The notes under the pieces: generated by a model | Told to the model about the DNA's origin: nothing | The model's database searches: none | What the model saw: the letters and a program-made list of their open reading frames with translations, nothing else | Made by a program: the position numbers and the translations under genes | Source of the DNA: Candidatus Avelusimicrobium pullarium | GTDB taxonomy: Bacteria; Elusimicrobiota; Elusimicrobia; Elusimicrobiales; Elusimicrobiaceae | Length of the DNA: 64,000 bases | Reading direction: 5' to 3' | Assembly (NCBI GenBank): GCA_944323745.1 | Contig: CALUTQ010000001.1 | Span: forward strand, 548,863 to 612,862 | Part shown: positions 1 to 7,324 of the stretch, piece after piece | Layout of the letters: every line of letters begins with the position of its first letter | Numbering within the stretch: the stretch's first letter is position 1

Positions 1-1073
1 GAGTAATATAAAGCAAATTCAGAGTTAGGTCTCTCTTCAGGAGTTGAGGTGCCGCCACTTCTTCTAAATGGCAAGAGTCTATATTTACCTTCTTTGTCTG
101 CTTTCCCAAATTCTTCGGCTTGTTCATCTGTTAATTCTTGGTCATTGATAACAACAAGATTTATGTTTTTTGCGTAAAACAAAGCATATTCATGACAGGT
201 CGCAAATTGTGAATTGATTGTACGACCACGAGGATTGCTTTGGATTACTATGGTTCCGATATAGTTATCTCTACCAAACAATTCATCGCAAAGAATTTTT
301 AAATGAGCATATTCTTCGTCATCAATAGCAATACAAATGCTCCCATCATTTTTAAGTAATCGTTTCGCTATTTCAAGACGATTTTTCATAAAAGTTAACC
401 ACGTACTGTGATTAAAGGTATTATTGTAAGCGAAAGTATTAGCAGCTCCTCCCGTGTTATAGGGTGGATCTATATAGATGAGTTTAATCTTGCCTTCAAA
501 TCGGGGTAATAGCGATGCTATCGAAAGAAGGTTATTCCCTTTAACAACTAAATTATCTGTTTCTTGATAATGTTTTGCTATTTTTTTACCATTTTTAATG
601 ATTTTGATTCCACTAGAAAGCACTTTAGGTGATAGCATCCTGTCAACATCGTCAGGCGCAAGGGTGGCATTAAAAAAGATTTCCGTTTTCTTTTGATCTT
701 CTTTTTGTTGCCCGCCTTCGAGGACACAGTCTTTATATGGGAAAACTAGCTCTGTATCGTTGCTCGTTGAAATAAAATTGCCGTTCCCATTGACAAGGCC
801 TATCTTGTTCTTATATCGTGTATAGGAATCAGGCAGAAATTCTCGATTGTTAATCACCCAACCAAAACCGACTTTGTCGAAAACGAAAACCCCGTCAATA
901 TCTGTAAAGAAACGCGCTTTTGTATCTGCATTTTCAAAAAGCAACCGAATCAATTTCGGGTCCATTTTCATGGCTGCCTCATAAACGGCATTTCGAAGGA
1001 ATTCTCCTTCTGTTGAGAAAAATCTATTATCTTTTTTAAGAATGTTCAAAACTGTATCATAAAAATTGGTCAT
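1..1073 (-). CDS. mod: Type III restriction-modification DNA methyltransferase (Mod), N-terminal part
   Basis: The gene runs off the left edge; 357 residues from its start are visible. It would methylate adenine in a specific DNA sequence as the Mod subunit of a type III restriction-modification system, which also gives Res its specificity. Residues 202-208 read DPPYNTG, the catalytic motif IV of the DPPY class of amino-methyltransferases, preceded by the KLIYI strand. Downstream, residues around NRLEIAKRLL and GSICIAIDDEE fit the Mod core. The N-terminal segment, with FFTDIDG and GFGWVINNREFLPDSYTRY, resembles the conserved front part of type III Mod proteins as I know them. The ATG at 1073 is preceded by an AAAAGGAGA ribosome binding site at 1078-1086. 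A res gene would be expected beyond the window. Its AT-rich sequence matches the neighbouring mobile-element genes, not the chromosome to the right. Confidence 0.9.
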   Translation of the reverse strand, partial: MTNFYDTVLNILKKDNRFFSTEGEFLRNAVYEAAMKMDPKLIRLLFENADTKARFFTDIDGVFVFDKVGFGWVINNREFLPDSYTRYKNKIGLVNGNGNFISTSNDTELVFPYKDCVLEGGQQKEDQKKTEIFFNATLAPDDVDRMLSPKVLSSGIKIIKNGKKIAKHYQETDNLVVKGNNLLSIASLLPRFEGKIKLIYIDPPYNTGGAANTFAYNNTFNHSTWLTFMKNRLEIAKRLLKNDGSICIAIDDEEYAHLKILCDELFGRDNYIGTIVIQSNPRGRTINSQFATCHEYALFYAKNINLVVINDQELTDEQAEEFGKADKEGKYRLLPFRRSGGTSTPEERPNSEFALYY

Positions 1074-1139
1074 ATTATCTCCTTTTCTTGTTTGTGAGAT
1101 GGCTCTGGAGATAATATTCGATACGCTTTTCAAATAAAA

Positions 1140-1390
1140 ACGGCTGTATCATGCCCAAGTATAAGTGTAGTCTTGGATATAAACAGCCGTAACTTCTTGC
1201 CACGATATAATGTGGCAAGAAGTATTTTCAGCATATTCCACATGGGCTCATGATTTCCCATGTTTTGTATGCCTAAATTGGCTGCTTTTGGTACACTTAT
1301 ACATTGGGTTTCCCCAATAACTATCCTACTTTCCAGCAGGATCCCAAAAACAGTATTAATTGTTTATAAGCCACTTTTAAGGCTTATTTT
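1140..1390 (-). ncRNA. Candidate structured RNA or structured mod leader with a pseudoknot
   Basis: About 250 bp without a gene hold at least six hairpins: ACGGCTGT 1140-1147 with 1183-1190, enclosing CCAAG 1155-1159 with CTTGG 1172-1176; a perfect 12-bp stem 1192-1203 with 1212-1223; a two-part stem 1231-1246 with 1257-1272; 1303-1308 with 1313-1318; 1323-1327 with 1338-1342; and 1366-1372 with 1381-1387. The loop of the second hairpin (1159-1169, GTATAAGTGTA) is perfectly complementary to 1292-1302, so an 11-bp pseudoknot can form. Orientation is unknown; on the minus strand it would be the leader of the methyltransferase gene. I cannot assign it to a known RNA family. Confidence 0.35.
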
Positions 1391-1398
1391 AAATTCAT
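1384..1398 (-). CDS. Possible four-codon leader peptide upstream of mod
   Basis: On the minus strand an AAAGGAGA ribosome binding site (1401-1408) is followed by ATG-AAT-TTA-AAA-TAA, encoding MNLK. It precedes the hairpin-rich region and resembles the AAAGGAGATAAT-ATG arrangement in front of mod itself. A short translated upstream frame would fit translational attenuation, but four codons can occur by chance. Confidence 0.2.
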   Translation of the reverse strand: MNLK

Positions 1399-1425
1399 TT
1401 TCTCCTTTAAACTGATACTTTTATT

Positions 1426-1511
1426 GTAGCAAACATATACCATAAACGCGCAAATTTCGCTTAATCGCGTATATTTCGCTATTTTCCACAAATATTATAC
1501 TGGTAGCAAAC
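1426..1511. repeat. Repeat-rich divergent control region (19-bp-period repeats flanked by GTAGCAAAC)
   Basis: Two direct copies of CGCG[CT]A[AT]ATTTCGC lie at 1447-1460 and 1466-1479 (12 of 14 bases identical, period 19 bp). They are flanked by two direct copies of GTAGCAAAC at 1426-1434 and 1503-1511, and an AATATTATAC -10-like stretch is at 1491-1500. The block lies between the leftward mod leader and the rightward small-gene operon, so a shared operator or recombinase/replication-type binding site is plausible. The rest of 1399-1619 shows nothing else I can name. Confidence 0.4.
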
Positions 1512-1619
1512 GACAACATGCAGTCGTTGTACTCCTACAGATACAACTTGACTTCTCTCCCCTATAAGAGCGTATATGTAGTACGGGCCAAAACAGAGCC
1601 CCTTTTAAGGAGAGAAATC

Positions 1620-1958
1620 ATGAAGAAAAAGACTGTAAAAAACTGTACTAAAAAATCCACTCCAAAGTCGGTTACTTGTGCCGCAAGAGTAACGCCCATT
1701 AAGGCCACATTAGAGAGCGTACTTGCTAACCCTACCATACTTAAAAAACCCAAGGACCCTAGACTTCCAGCCTTAGGCACTAAGTTTGTAAAGCGTTTTA
1801 AGGGCAAGGACCTGGAAATTGAAGTAAAAGAAGATGGTTTGTATTGGGAAGGGAAGTGCTATAAATCTCTTTCCGGTCTAGCCATGGCCATTACGAAATA
1901 CCCTATTAGCGGTTATGTGTTTTTCCACAAGGAGATACTGGAATGGCAGAAAAAATAG
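1620..1958 (+). CDS. DUF2924-like small mobile-element protein
   Basis: A 112-residue basic protein. Its C-terminal two thirds follow the DUF2924 pattern: DPRLPALGTKFVKRFKG, then LEIEVKEDGLYWEGKCYKSL, then the conserved SG..FFHK ending. DUF2924 proteins have no proven biochemical role that I know of and usually sit in prophages and integrative elements, often close to serine recombinases. The ATG at 1620 is chosen over an in-frame start at 1518 because AAGGAGA stands at 1607-1613 and the extra upstream residues do not resemble the family. The next gene starts inside its 3' end (16-nt overlap), so translation is probably coupled. It is the first gene of a five-gene rightward operon. Confidence 0.75.
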   Translation: MKKKTVKNCTKKSTPKSVTCAARVTPIKATLESVLANPTILKKPKDPRLPALGTKFVKRFKGKDLEIEVKEDGLYWEGKCYKSLSGLAMAITKYPISGYVFFHKEILEWQKK

Positions 1959-2179
1959 AGAAAGATGCAATTCGGGCGACCGTTGGAATGCTCCGGATTA
2001 ATTACCCAAAAGGGACTAGGGTGGAGTTGATAAAAATGGATGATGTACAAGCTCCGCCCATAGGGACACAAGGCACTGTAACCGGAGTGGACGATATTGG
2101 GACCATTATGGTGGACTGGGATAACGGAAGTAAATTGGGAGTGGTGCTAGGAGAGGATATATGCCGGAAGATAAAATAA
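1943..2179 (+). CDS. DUF4314-like small protein
   Basis: A 78-residue protein that matches the DUF4314 pattern: an N-terminal helix, then YPKGTRVELIKMDDVQAPPIG, GTVTGVDDIGTIMVDWDNGS and LGVVLGEDICR. This looks like a small beta-barrel (SH3-like) fold. The family is common in conjugative and phage elements of gut bacteria, and no molecular function is established that I know of. It overlaps the DUF2924 gene by 16 nt and the following gene by 19 nt, each with its own Shine-Dalgarno (AAGGAGA at about 1929), indicating a tightly packed element operon. Confidence 0.8.
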   Translation: MAEKIEKDAIRATVGMLRINYPKGTRVELIKMDDVQAPPIGTQGTVTGVDDIGTIMVDWDNGSKLGVVLGEDICRKIK

Positions 2180-2421
2180 ACGGATTAAAATGCGTTAGTT
2201 GGACATATACCGTACACGCAGAAGATAAAATTGGGAATAGCCTAGACCTCAGACATATAGGCCGTTTTGATACTCCCACTAAGGCAAGCACCTACATACG
2301 GGAAAATGGTGGGCATTGGGAGTTCTTTAGCAACTTTGAAACCTGCGAGCCAAATACCACAGCACGAGAACAATTATTAAATGTGTTTGGTAATAAAAAA
2401 AATAAACGGAGAACAGCGTAA
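2161..2421 (+). CDS. Small mobile-element protein of unknown function
   Basis: An 86-residue protein I do not recognise. It starts within the DUF4314 gene after a GGAGAGG ribosome binding site and ends one base before the next start codon. The sequence is mixed and soluble, with several aromatic residues (WTYTVHAED, HWEFFSNFE) and a basic tail (NKKNKRR). There are no membrane segments or cysteine clusters (two cysteines only). Its position in an overlapping operon of element-type genes is the main evidence that it is expressed. Confidence 0.6.
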   Translation: MPEDKINGLKCVSWTYTVHAEDKIGNSLDLRHIGRFDTPTKASTYIRENGGHWEFFSNFETCEPNTTAREQLLNVFGNKKNKRRTA

Positions 2422-2422
2422 T

Positions 2423-2641
2423 ATGACCGAAAAAGAGAAATTAGAAGTAAGTAAACATTCCTATGAAGTATTGCAGAGTCTCGTGAAAGACCTTACGGAA
2501 AGAGTAAAGGACGCCAAGGACGGTATTGCTACCTTGGACCAAAACCTAATAATGGGTAGCTTGTATGGGTTGGATTGCACCGCAGAGCGCATAAAAAATG
2601 TTTACGCGGTAATGACCTATCTACATACCAATCGAGGTTAA
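2423..2641 (+). CDS. Small helical mobile-element protein of unknown function
   Basis: A 72-residue protein, probably largely helical, with heptad-like charged segments (KEKLEVSKHSYEVLQSLVKDLTERVKDAKDG). The start at 2423 lies one base after the preceding stop codon, behind an ACGGAGAAC ribosome binding site. An upstream in-frame start at 2381 would need extensive overlap and has no better signal. I do not recognise the family. Dimerisation through the first helix is possible but not shown. Confidence 0.55.
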   Translation: MTEKEKLEVSKHSYEVLQSLVKDLTERVKDAKDGIATLDQNLIMGSLYGLDCTAERIKNVYAVMTYLHTNRG

Positions 2642-2643
2642 AT

Positions 2644-2787
2644 ATGCCCAAGACACGCCGAAAATGCCCAAACTGTGGCCGATACATGGTAGGTTACCCT
2701 GCTATAAGCCGGAAGGATAACAAGACGGAAATCTGTAGCACATGTGGATTACTGGAAGCACTAGATGCCTATATAAATAGGGGCTAG
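2644..2787 (+). CDS. Zinc-ribbon mini-protein
   Basis: A 47-residue protein with two CxxC knuckles, CPNC (residues 8-11) and CSTC (about 32-35), joined by GRYMVGYPAISRKDNKTEI. It should bind one zinc ion. Very similar small zinc ribbons occur in prophages and conjugative elements of gut Firmicutes; their role is unknown to me, nucleic-acid binding being the usual guess. The ATG at 2644 follows the preceding stop directly; it is the last gene of the element operon. Confidence 0.7.
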   Translation: MPKTRRKCPNCGRYMVGYPAISRKDNKTEICSTCGLLEALDAYINRG

Positions 2788-3182
2788 AAATTAATCTAAT
2801 CCCTTTTACTATTGCCTACAGCAAGCAAATGTACTAGCAAACCTCACCAGGAGTCCTAGCATTTTCCTATTCCAAAGATGGCTTTAATTCTTCTAAAGTA
2901 AAATTGAAAGATTTTACCTCTTATTCAAGGCGCTTAAATTACAACAATTATAAATCCCTGAAAACAGAGTTGGAATTAAGAATTTTTGGCTAAATTTTCT
3001 ATTAATTCCCTGTTTTATTTTTAGGGAATTTATATAAGTTGTATAGGGGAAATGAGGCACAAAATGGCTCAAAAACCCCGAAAAATTAACATTTTCCCTG
3101 TATTTTCCCTGCATATCAGGGAATTTGGCACAAAAAACTAACAGCATATTGCTGAGCAAACTACACACTCCGCCATTTAAAC
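2788..3182. other. Gene-free end of the mobile element with clustered TTCCCTG/CAGGGAA motifs
   Basis: About 395 AT-rich bases without a convincing gene. Copies of TTCCCTG stand at 3006-3012, 3094-3100 and 3105-3111, CAGGGAA at 3117-3123, and partial copies at 2955-2960 (TCCCTG) and 3023-3028 (AGGGAA). They form inverted repeats: 3004-3011 with 3023-3030, and TTCCCTG-catat-CAGGGAA at 3105-3123. TAGCAAAC, which also occurs twice near 1.4-1.5 kb, recurs at 2835-2842. I read this as a possible recombinase-binding/attachment region at the element boundary. No tRNA or direct att duplication is visible. Confidence 0.35.
2838..2993 (+). pseudogene. Possible 3' remnant of a broken gene
   Basis: A 51-codon frame without an ATG start ends at the TAA of 2991-2993. 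Its translation has protein-like composition, with basic and aromatic residues (KVKLKDFTSYSRRLNYNN, ELELRIFG at the end). It could be the tail of a truncated recombinase, transposase or other gene. I cannot name the family, and a chance open frame in AT-rich DNA is possible. Confidence 0.2.
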
Positions 3183-3208
3183 GCCCGCGTTAAGCGGGCT
3201 TTTTTATT
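3183..3208. terminator. Rho-independent terminator
   Basis: Stem GCCCGC (3183-3188) with GCGGGC (3194-3199), loop GTTAA, followed by TTTTTTATT. It marks the change from the AT-rich element to chromosomal sequence. Confidence 0.8.
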
Positions 3209-3263
3209 GTTGTGCGGCCGGCAGGGCAAGGTTAAGCGGTCGGATATGTCATTTATGGAGTAA

Positions 3264-3292
3264 AATAAAACCGGCTTAACGCCGGTTTTTGT
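3264..3292. terminator. Bidirectional terminator downstream of the MFS transporter gene
   Basis: Stem AAACCGGC (3268-3275) with GCCGGTTT (3281-3288), loop TTAAC, with T-runs on both strands. It lies just after the stop of the leftward transporter gene. Confidence 0.8.
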
Positions 3293-3304
3293 GAATGATA
3301 ACAT

Positions 3305-4534
3305 TTAGATGCTTTGTTTTAAACACGTGCTTGGTCGCGTGTCAGATCGTTGCGCCCAAAAAGCGCATAAGGCTGATAAAACGGCGCAAAGAATGAAAGT
3401 AATGCCGGTGGATAGTAAAATATTTCCAAGCCCGACCAGCGGGGAAACTAAACTGCCTGCTAAAAAGCCGCTGGCACCCAGCAAAGCGGAGGCCGAGCCC
3501 GCCTGCTGGCGGGCACTGTCCATCGCCAGCGTAGTGGATGCCGTAAAGGAAAGTCCCATCGTAAACAGCAGCGCAAAAAGCAGCCCTTCAAACAGCCATA
3601 CGGACACATTTGCCAGCAACCCAAGCGCCAGCAGTATGCCAAAAAGCAGCATACCGGCGCAGCTGCAGGTTACGCAATTCTCCTGCCGTTTGAATTTAAC
3701 GGAAAAACCGGCCCCTACCCCAATGGCCACCGCATTGGCCGCAAAGAAAAAACTAAACGCCAAAGGCGAAAAGCCGTAGTGCTGCTGAATAATAAAAGGC
3801 GAAGCGGCAATATAGCCGAACAGAATGCCTTGCGCGCACGCCATTTGTAACGTGTAAAAAATAAATTTTCGGTTGGAAAATAAAGGCTTAAACAACCGAA
3901 ATGTTTTAAGCAGTTTTTCCTTGGAACGTTTGGCGTGGGAAAGTGATTCGTTAAAGTGTATGCACGCCGCGCAAAGTAAGAGCCCGATTACAAACAATAC
4001 GGCAAAAATGCCTCTCCAGCCGGCTGCTCCCACCAAAAAACCGCCCAATACGGGTGCGGCTACCGGCGCAATGCCGTTAATGGCGCCCACGATGGCCAAG
4101 GCTTTAGCCAAATTTTTGCCTTTAAATTTATCGGTGGCAATAGAGCGGGAAATAACAATGCCGCCCGCTGCGGCAATGCCTTGCACGAAACGCAACGCTA
4201 CAAAGCAAACAATATTGGGGGAAAAAATACAGCCCAAGGTAGCCGCCAAGAATAAGCCCATAGAAATTAACAGCGGCAGGCGGCGGCCGTATTTGTCGCT
4301 AAGCGGCCCGAACAATATTTGCCCCGCGGCAAGCCCCAGCATAGAAAATGTCAGCCCCAACTGCACCCAAGAAGCGGTGGTGCCAAAATACTGTGTCATT
4401 GCCGGTAGGCTGGGCAAATACATATCCGTTACAAACGGCCCGAACGCCGTCAGCATACCCAGAAAAACAAACAAAAACAAGGCCGAATTGCGCCTTGTTG
4501 CGGAGTGTCCCTGCCAGGTTTTCTTTTGTTTCAT
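3305..4534 (-). CDS. Bcr/CflA-family MFS multidrug exporter
   Basis: A 409-residue inner-membrane protein with about 12 hydrophobic segments, the usual length for the drug:H+ antiporter family. The Bcr/CflA signature TDMYLPSLP follows the first helix (residues 36-44). Motif A, GPLSDKYGRR, is at 76-85 in the loop between helices 2 and 3. The helix-5 motif C region (GAINGIAPVAAPVLGG) also fits exporters. It would expel small toxic compounds using the proton gradient; the substrate cannot be read from sequence. A -10-like TACAAT lies only 6 nt before the ATG (4541-4546) and no Shine-Dalgarno is visible, so the mRNA may be leaderless. It stands next to the mobile-element border but has chromosomal base composition. 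Confidence 0.9.
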   Translation of the reverse strand: MKQKKTWQGHSATRRNSALFLFVFLGMLTAFGPFVTDMYLPSLPAMTQYFGTTASWVQLGLTFSMLGLAAGQILFGPLSDKYGRRLPLLISMGLFLAATLGCIFSPNIVCFVALRFVQGIAAAGGIVISRSIATDKFKGKNLAKALAIVGAINGIAPVAAPVLGGFLVGAAGWRGIFAVLFVIGLLLCAACIHFNESLSHAKRSKEKLLKTFRLFKPLFSNRKFIFYTLQMACAQGILFGYIAASPFIIQQHYGFSPLAFSFFFAANAVAIGVGAGFSVKFKRQENCVTCSCAGMLLFGILLALGLLANVSVWLFEGLLFALLFTMGLSFTASTTLAMDSARQQAGSASALLGASGFLAGSLVSPLVGLGNILLSTGITFILCAVLSALCAFWAQRSDTRPSTCLKQSI

Positions 4535-4586
4535 ATATAAATTGTATCTTTTTTGAAAAAAATGTTCTAATCAGCGTGGGTGTTTT

Positions 4587-5900
4587 TCAGCCGTGTACGC
4601 TGCGCAGGAAAGCCTGCACGCGCGCGTCGCAGCGAATGTCTTTAAGCGTAATGTCTTTTTTGAGGCGTACCCCTTGCAAAGAGCGGCAGCGGCTTAACGC
4701 TACATAGGTCTGCCCCGTGGCAAAAGCGCCGCGGCCGATGTCCAGATAAATGCTGTCAAACGTAAGGCCCTGACTTTTGTGTATGGTAATGGCCCAGGCG
4801 GGTTTAAGCGGATATTGTTTAAAAAAACCGTTTACTTTCGGTTCCAATTTTTGCGAAAGCGGATTAAAAACGTATTTTACGTCTTCCCATACATACGGCT
4901 CCACCTGATAAATGCTGCCTTTTAACTCCACCTTAATAAAATCGTCGCCTAAATCGTAGACGGTGCCGATGTCTCCGTTTACCCAATGGCACTCTTGATT
5001 ATTGGCCAACATCATAATTTTTGCCCCGCGTTTAAGGCGCAGGCAGGCTTCGGCCGGGACGCTTTTCTTTTTGAATGTTTCGTCTATAACGGCATTGTAA
5101 ACAAACTCTTTGCCGGGCAGGCGGTTTAAACGGCTTTGGTTGCGCCACGAGGCGCCTTCATTGGTGGGGGAAAGAATAATCGTGTCGTCTTTGTCGTCGG
5201 GTTCCTGCTCTGTTTTGCGGCAGTTAAGCCAAGTGTCCAGCTCGGCCTGGGTGACGGTATTTTCGCGAATTTTATTTAACAGACGGGCAAAAGAATCATC
5301 ATCTTTTTGGCGAAAAATACGCTTGAGTTCAAAGACTTCTATTTTTGTTTCTTTTACGATGCGTGCATCAAAAAAATACGGGCTTTGATACAGTGCGTGA
5401 AAATAATCAAACAGCCCGCCGGAAGGAGCTTCTTCCACCGGAGGGAGCTGGAACAAATCGCCGAATAAAATAATTTGTTTGCCGCCAAACGGGGCGTCCT
5501 GCGCGCAGGAAATGCGCAAAATATGGTCTATGGCGTCAAGCAAATCGGCCCGCAGCATAGAGGCTTCATCTATGATAATCGTTTCCAGCGCGTCCACGGT
5601 GCGGCGGGGCAGTTTTTTGAGTGCTGCCAAATCTAACAGGTTGCCCGGTTTTAAATGAAAAAAAGAATGTACCGTCTGCCCGCCTATATTGACCGCTGCT
5701 ATGCCGGTGGTAGCCAGTACGACGGCGTTTTTGGCGGTATTGCGGGCAAAAAATTTGAGCAGGGTCGTTTTGCCTGTGCCCGCTTTGCCGGTAATAAAGA
5801 TCAGCGGATACTGGTATGACGGCGCGTTTAAAAGGCGCAGCGCGTCTTTAAATTCATCGGTTATTTCTATAGATTGGCCGGGCGGTTGGGAGAAAAGCAT
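4587..5900 (-). CDS. Pif1/RecD-like superfamily 1 DNA helicase
   Basis: A 437-residue ATP-dependent helicase of the Pif1 group (superfamily 1B, 5'-3'). Walker A is GKAGTGKTT at 38-46. Motif Ia follows as VLATTGIAAVNIGGQTVHSFF, Walker B as IIIDEAS with D111-E112, and motif III as FGDLFQLPPV. The C-terminal half has AITIHKSQGLTFDSI and the final QTYVALSRC motif VI. This covers a complete helicase core without extra nuclease or HRDC domains. It would act in unwinding DNA structures during replication or repair. A TATAAT box stands 5 nt upstream of the start codon (5906-5911) without a ribosome binding site, again suggesting a leaderless transcript. It is divergent from zupT. Confidence 0.9.
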   Translation of the reverse strand: MLFSQPPGQSIEITDEFKDALRLLNAPSYQYPLIFITGKAGTGKTTLLKFFARNTAKNAVVLATTGIAAVNIGGQTVHSFFHLKPGNLLDLAALKKLPRRTVDALETIIIDEASMLRADLLDAIDHILRISCAQDAPFGGKQIILFGDLFQLPPVEEAPSGGLFDYFHALYQSPYFFDARIVKETKIEVFELKRIFRQKDDDSFARLLNKIRENTVTQAELDTWLNCRKTEQEPDDKDDTIILSPTNEGASWRNQSRLNRLPGKEFVYNAVIDETFKKKSVPAEACLRLKRGAKIMMLANNQECHWVNGDIGTVYDLGDDFIKVELKGSIYQVEPYVWEDVKYVFNPLSQKLEPKVNGFFKQYPLKPAWAITIHKSQGLTFDSIYLDIGRGAFATGQTYVALSRCRSLQGVRLKKDITLKDIRCDARVQAFLRSVHG

Positions 5901-5984
5901 ACTTTATTATACTATTTTGGCTTTAATGCAAAAATTTCGTGTTTTGGCTATTTTAAAAAGCACAGGTTTGCTATCATATACATT

Positions 5985-6758
5985 ATGGAAACAACTGTTT
6001 ATACCGCTTTGCTGTTAAGCTTTTTGGCAGGGGCCGCCACCAGTGTGGGGGGCTTGCTGTCCTTTGTGGTGAAAAAAGATAATTTCGCCGCGCTGGCTCT
6101 GGGACTTGGGTTTTCGGCCGGGGTAATGCTCTATGTGTCTTTTGTGGAAATGATGCCGGAAGCCAAAAATTCGTTGGCTCAAATTTATGGTATAGACGGC
6201 GGCGCTTGGTTGGCCACGGGCGTGTTCTTTTTGGGTGTGGTGCTGGCGTGGGTGATAGACCGTTTTATGCCTTCCCACCACGTCCATTCCGATGCGTTGG
6301 AGCAAAAAAATAAACTGCAGCATTTGGGGCTTTTTACGGCGCTGGCCTTGGCCATACACAACTTTCCGGAAGGGCTGGCCACGTTTATGGCGTCTATGGA
6401 AAACGTCACGTTGGGCGTGTCCATTGCCGTGGCGGTAGCCATTCATAATGTGCCCGAAGGCATAGCCGTAGCACTGCCCGTTTATCACGCCAGCGGCAGC
6501 AAGGCCAAGGCTTTTTGGTACAGCACCCTTTCGGGTATGGCAGAGCCGGTGGGCGCGGTGCTGGGATATTTTATTTTCCGCTCTATATTAAGTGATGCGG
6601 CCTTTGGGGTAATGTTTGCCTTGGTGGCCGGCATTATGGTGTATATTTCTTTAGATGAACTGCTGCCCACCGCCCACGAATATGGCGACGGGCACGGCGT
6701 TATTTGGGGCGTCATCGGCGGGATGATGGTGATGGCGCTTTCTTTGCTTATCTTTTAA
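5985..6758 (+). CDS. zupT: ZIP-family divalent metal transporter (ZupT-like)
   Basis: A 257-residue membrane protein with about eight helices that should import zinc and possibly other divalent metals. The two metal-site motifs of the GufA/ZupT branch are intact: HNFPEG at 125-130 and HNVPEG at 154-159. EMMPEA (55-60) in helix 2 is also typical. A histidine-containing loop (SHHVHSD, 97-103) lies between helices 3 and 4. The ATG at 5985 gives the family's usual length; an upstream in-frame start would add 37 residues that overlap the helicase promoter. It is followed by a sigma-factor operon after 71 nt, and I see no terminator between them. Confidence 0.93.
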   Translation: METTVYTALLLSFLAGAATSVGGLLSFVVKKDNFAALALGLGFSAGVMLYVSFVEMMPEAKNSLAQIYGIDGGAWLATGVFFLGVVLAWVIDRFMPSHHVHSDALEQKNKLQHLGLFTALALAIHNFPEGLATFMASMENVTLGVSIAVAVAIHNVPEGIAVALPVYHASGSKAKAFWYSTLSGMAEPVGAVLGYFIFRSILSDAAFGVMFALVAGIMVYISLDELLPTAHEYGDGHGVIWGVIGGMMVMALSLLIF

Positions 6759-6829
6759 CTTCCTGTGATACTTTTTCATCAGCCGGATAATATAGAGTGA
6801 AGGCTAGTTTAAGCGGAGCTTTAAAACGT

Positions 6830-7324
6830 ATGGATTTTGAAACACATTATAACCGTTTGTTTAAACCTATTTTGGCCTATGTGCAAAGCCGTGTGCAAAA
6901 TATGGGCGCCGCGGCCGACATTGCGGCAAGCGTATGGCAAAAAGCGTGGGAAAAACGGGCCCAGTATGATGAAAAGAAAGGACTGGTGGATCAATGGGTT
7001 TTTACCATTGCCCGCAATGAAGTAAATAAATATTTCGGTTTTTGGGGTCTGAAGCGCTTTTTTTCGTTGACAGAGAAAGAGGATACGTATTCTTCATCGG
7101 AAGCACCGCTTTTGGAGAGTATGACCGATAAAGAAAGAAACAGCCGTTTGCTGCAAGCTATGCAAACGCTGGACGGTCGGGCGCGGGAGTTGGTATCGCT
7201 TAAATTTTTCGGCGGATTTAACAACCGCCAAATTGCCCAAATGACAGGGATAGGGGAATCTAATGTAGGGACTATTGTCAGCCGTGCATTGGCTAAACTT
7301 CGCGCCCAATTGGAGGATTTATGA
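6830..7324 (+). CDS. ECF-type RNA polymerase sigma factor
   Basis: A 164-residue group 4 sigma factor. Region 2 spans the first half (ETHYNRLFKPILAYVQS, then ADIAASVWQKAWEKRAQYDEKKG, then WVFTIARNEVNKY), and region 4 the C-terminus (MQTLDGRARELVSLKFFGGFNNRQIAQMTGIGESNVGTIVSRALAKLR), including the helix-turn-helix that reads the -35 box. The start at 6830 follows GGAG (6815-6818). A GTG at 6797 would add 11 residues but lies almost on the predicted -10 box (GATAATAT at 6787-6794). It shares a 4-nt overlap with the next gene, the usual arrangement for a sigma factor with its anti-sigma factor. Confidence 0.88.
   Translation: MDFETHYNRLFKPILAYVQSRVQNMGAAADIAASVWQKAWEKRAQYDEKKGLVDQWVFTIARNEVNKYFGFWGLKRFFSLTEKEDTYSSSEAPLLESMTDKERNSRLLQAMQTLDGRARELVSLKFFGGFNNRQIAQMTGIGESNVGTIVSRALAKLRAQLEDL

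Noticed and set aside
1140-1390. Retron msr-msd or tmRNA
   Set aside because: No reverse transcriptase gene is adjacent and no long msd-like hairpin exists; there is no tRNA-like end or tag frame for tmRNA.
2914-3168. 84-codon minus-strand frame in the element end region
   Set aside because: It lies across the inverted TTCCCTG repeats, has no ribosome binding site and has no protein-family signal.
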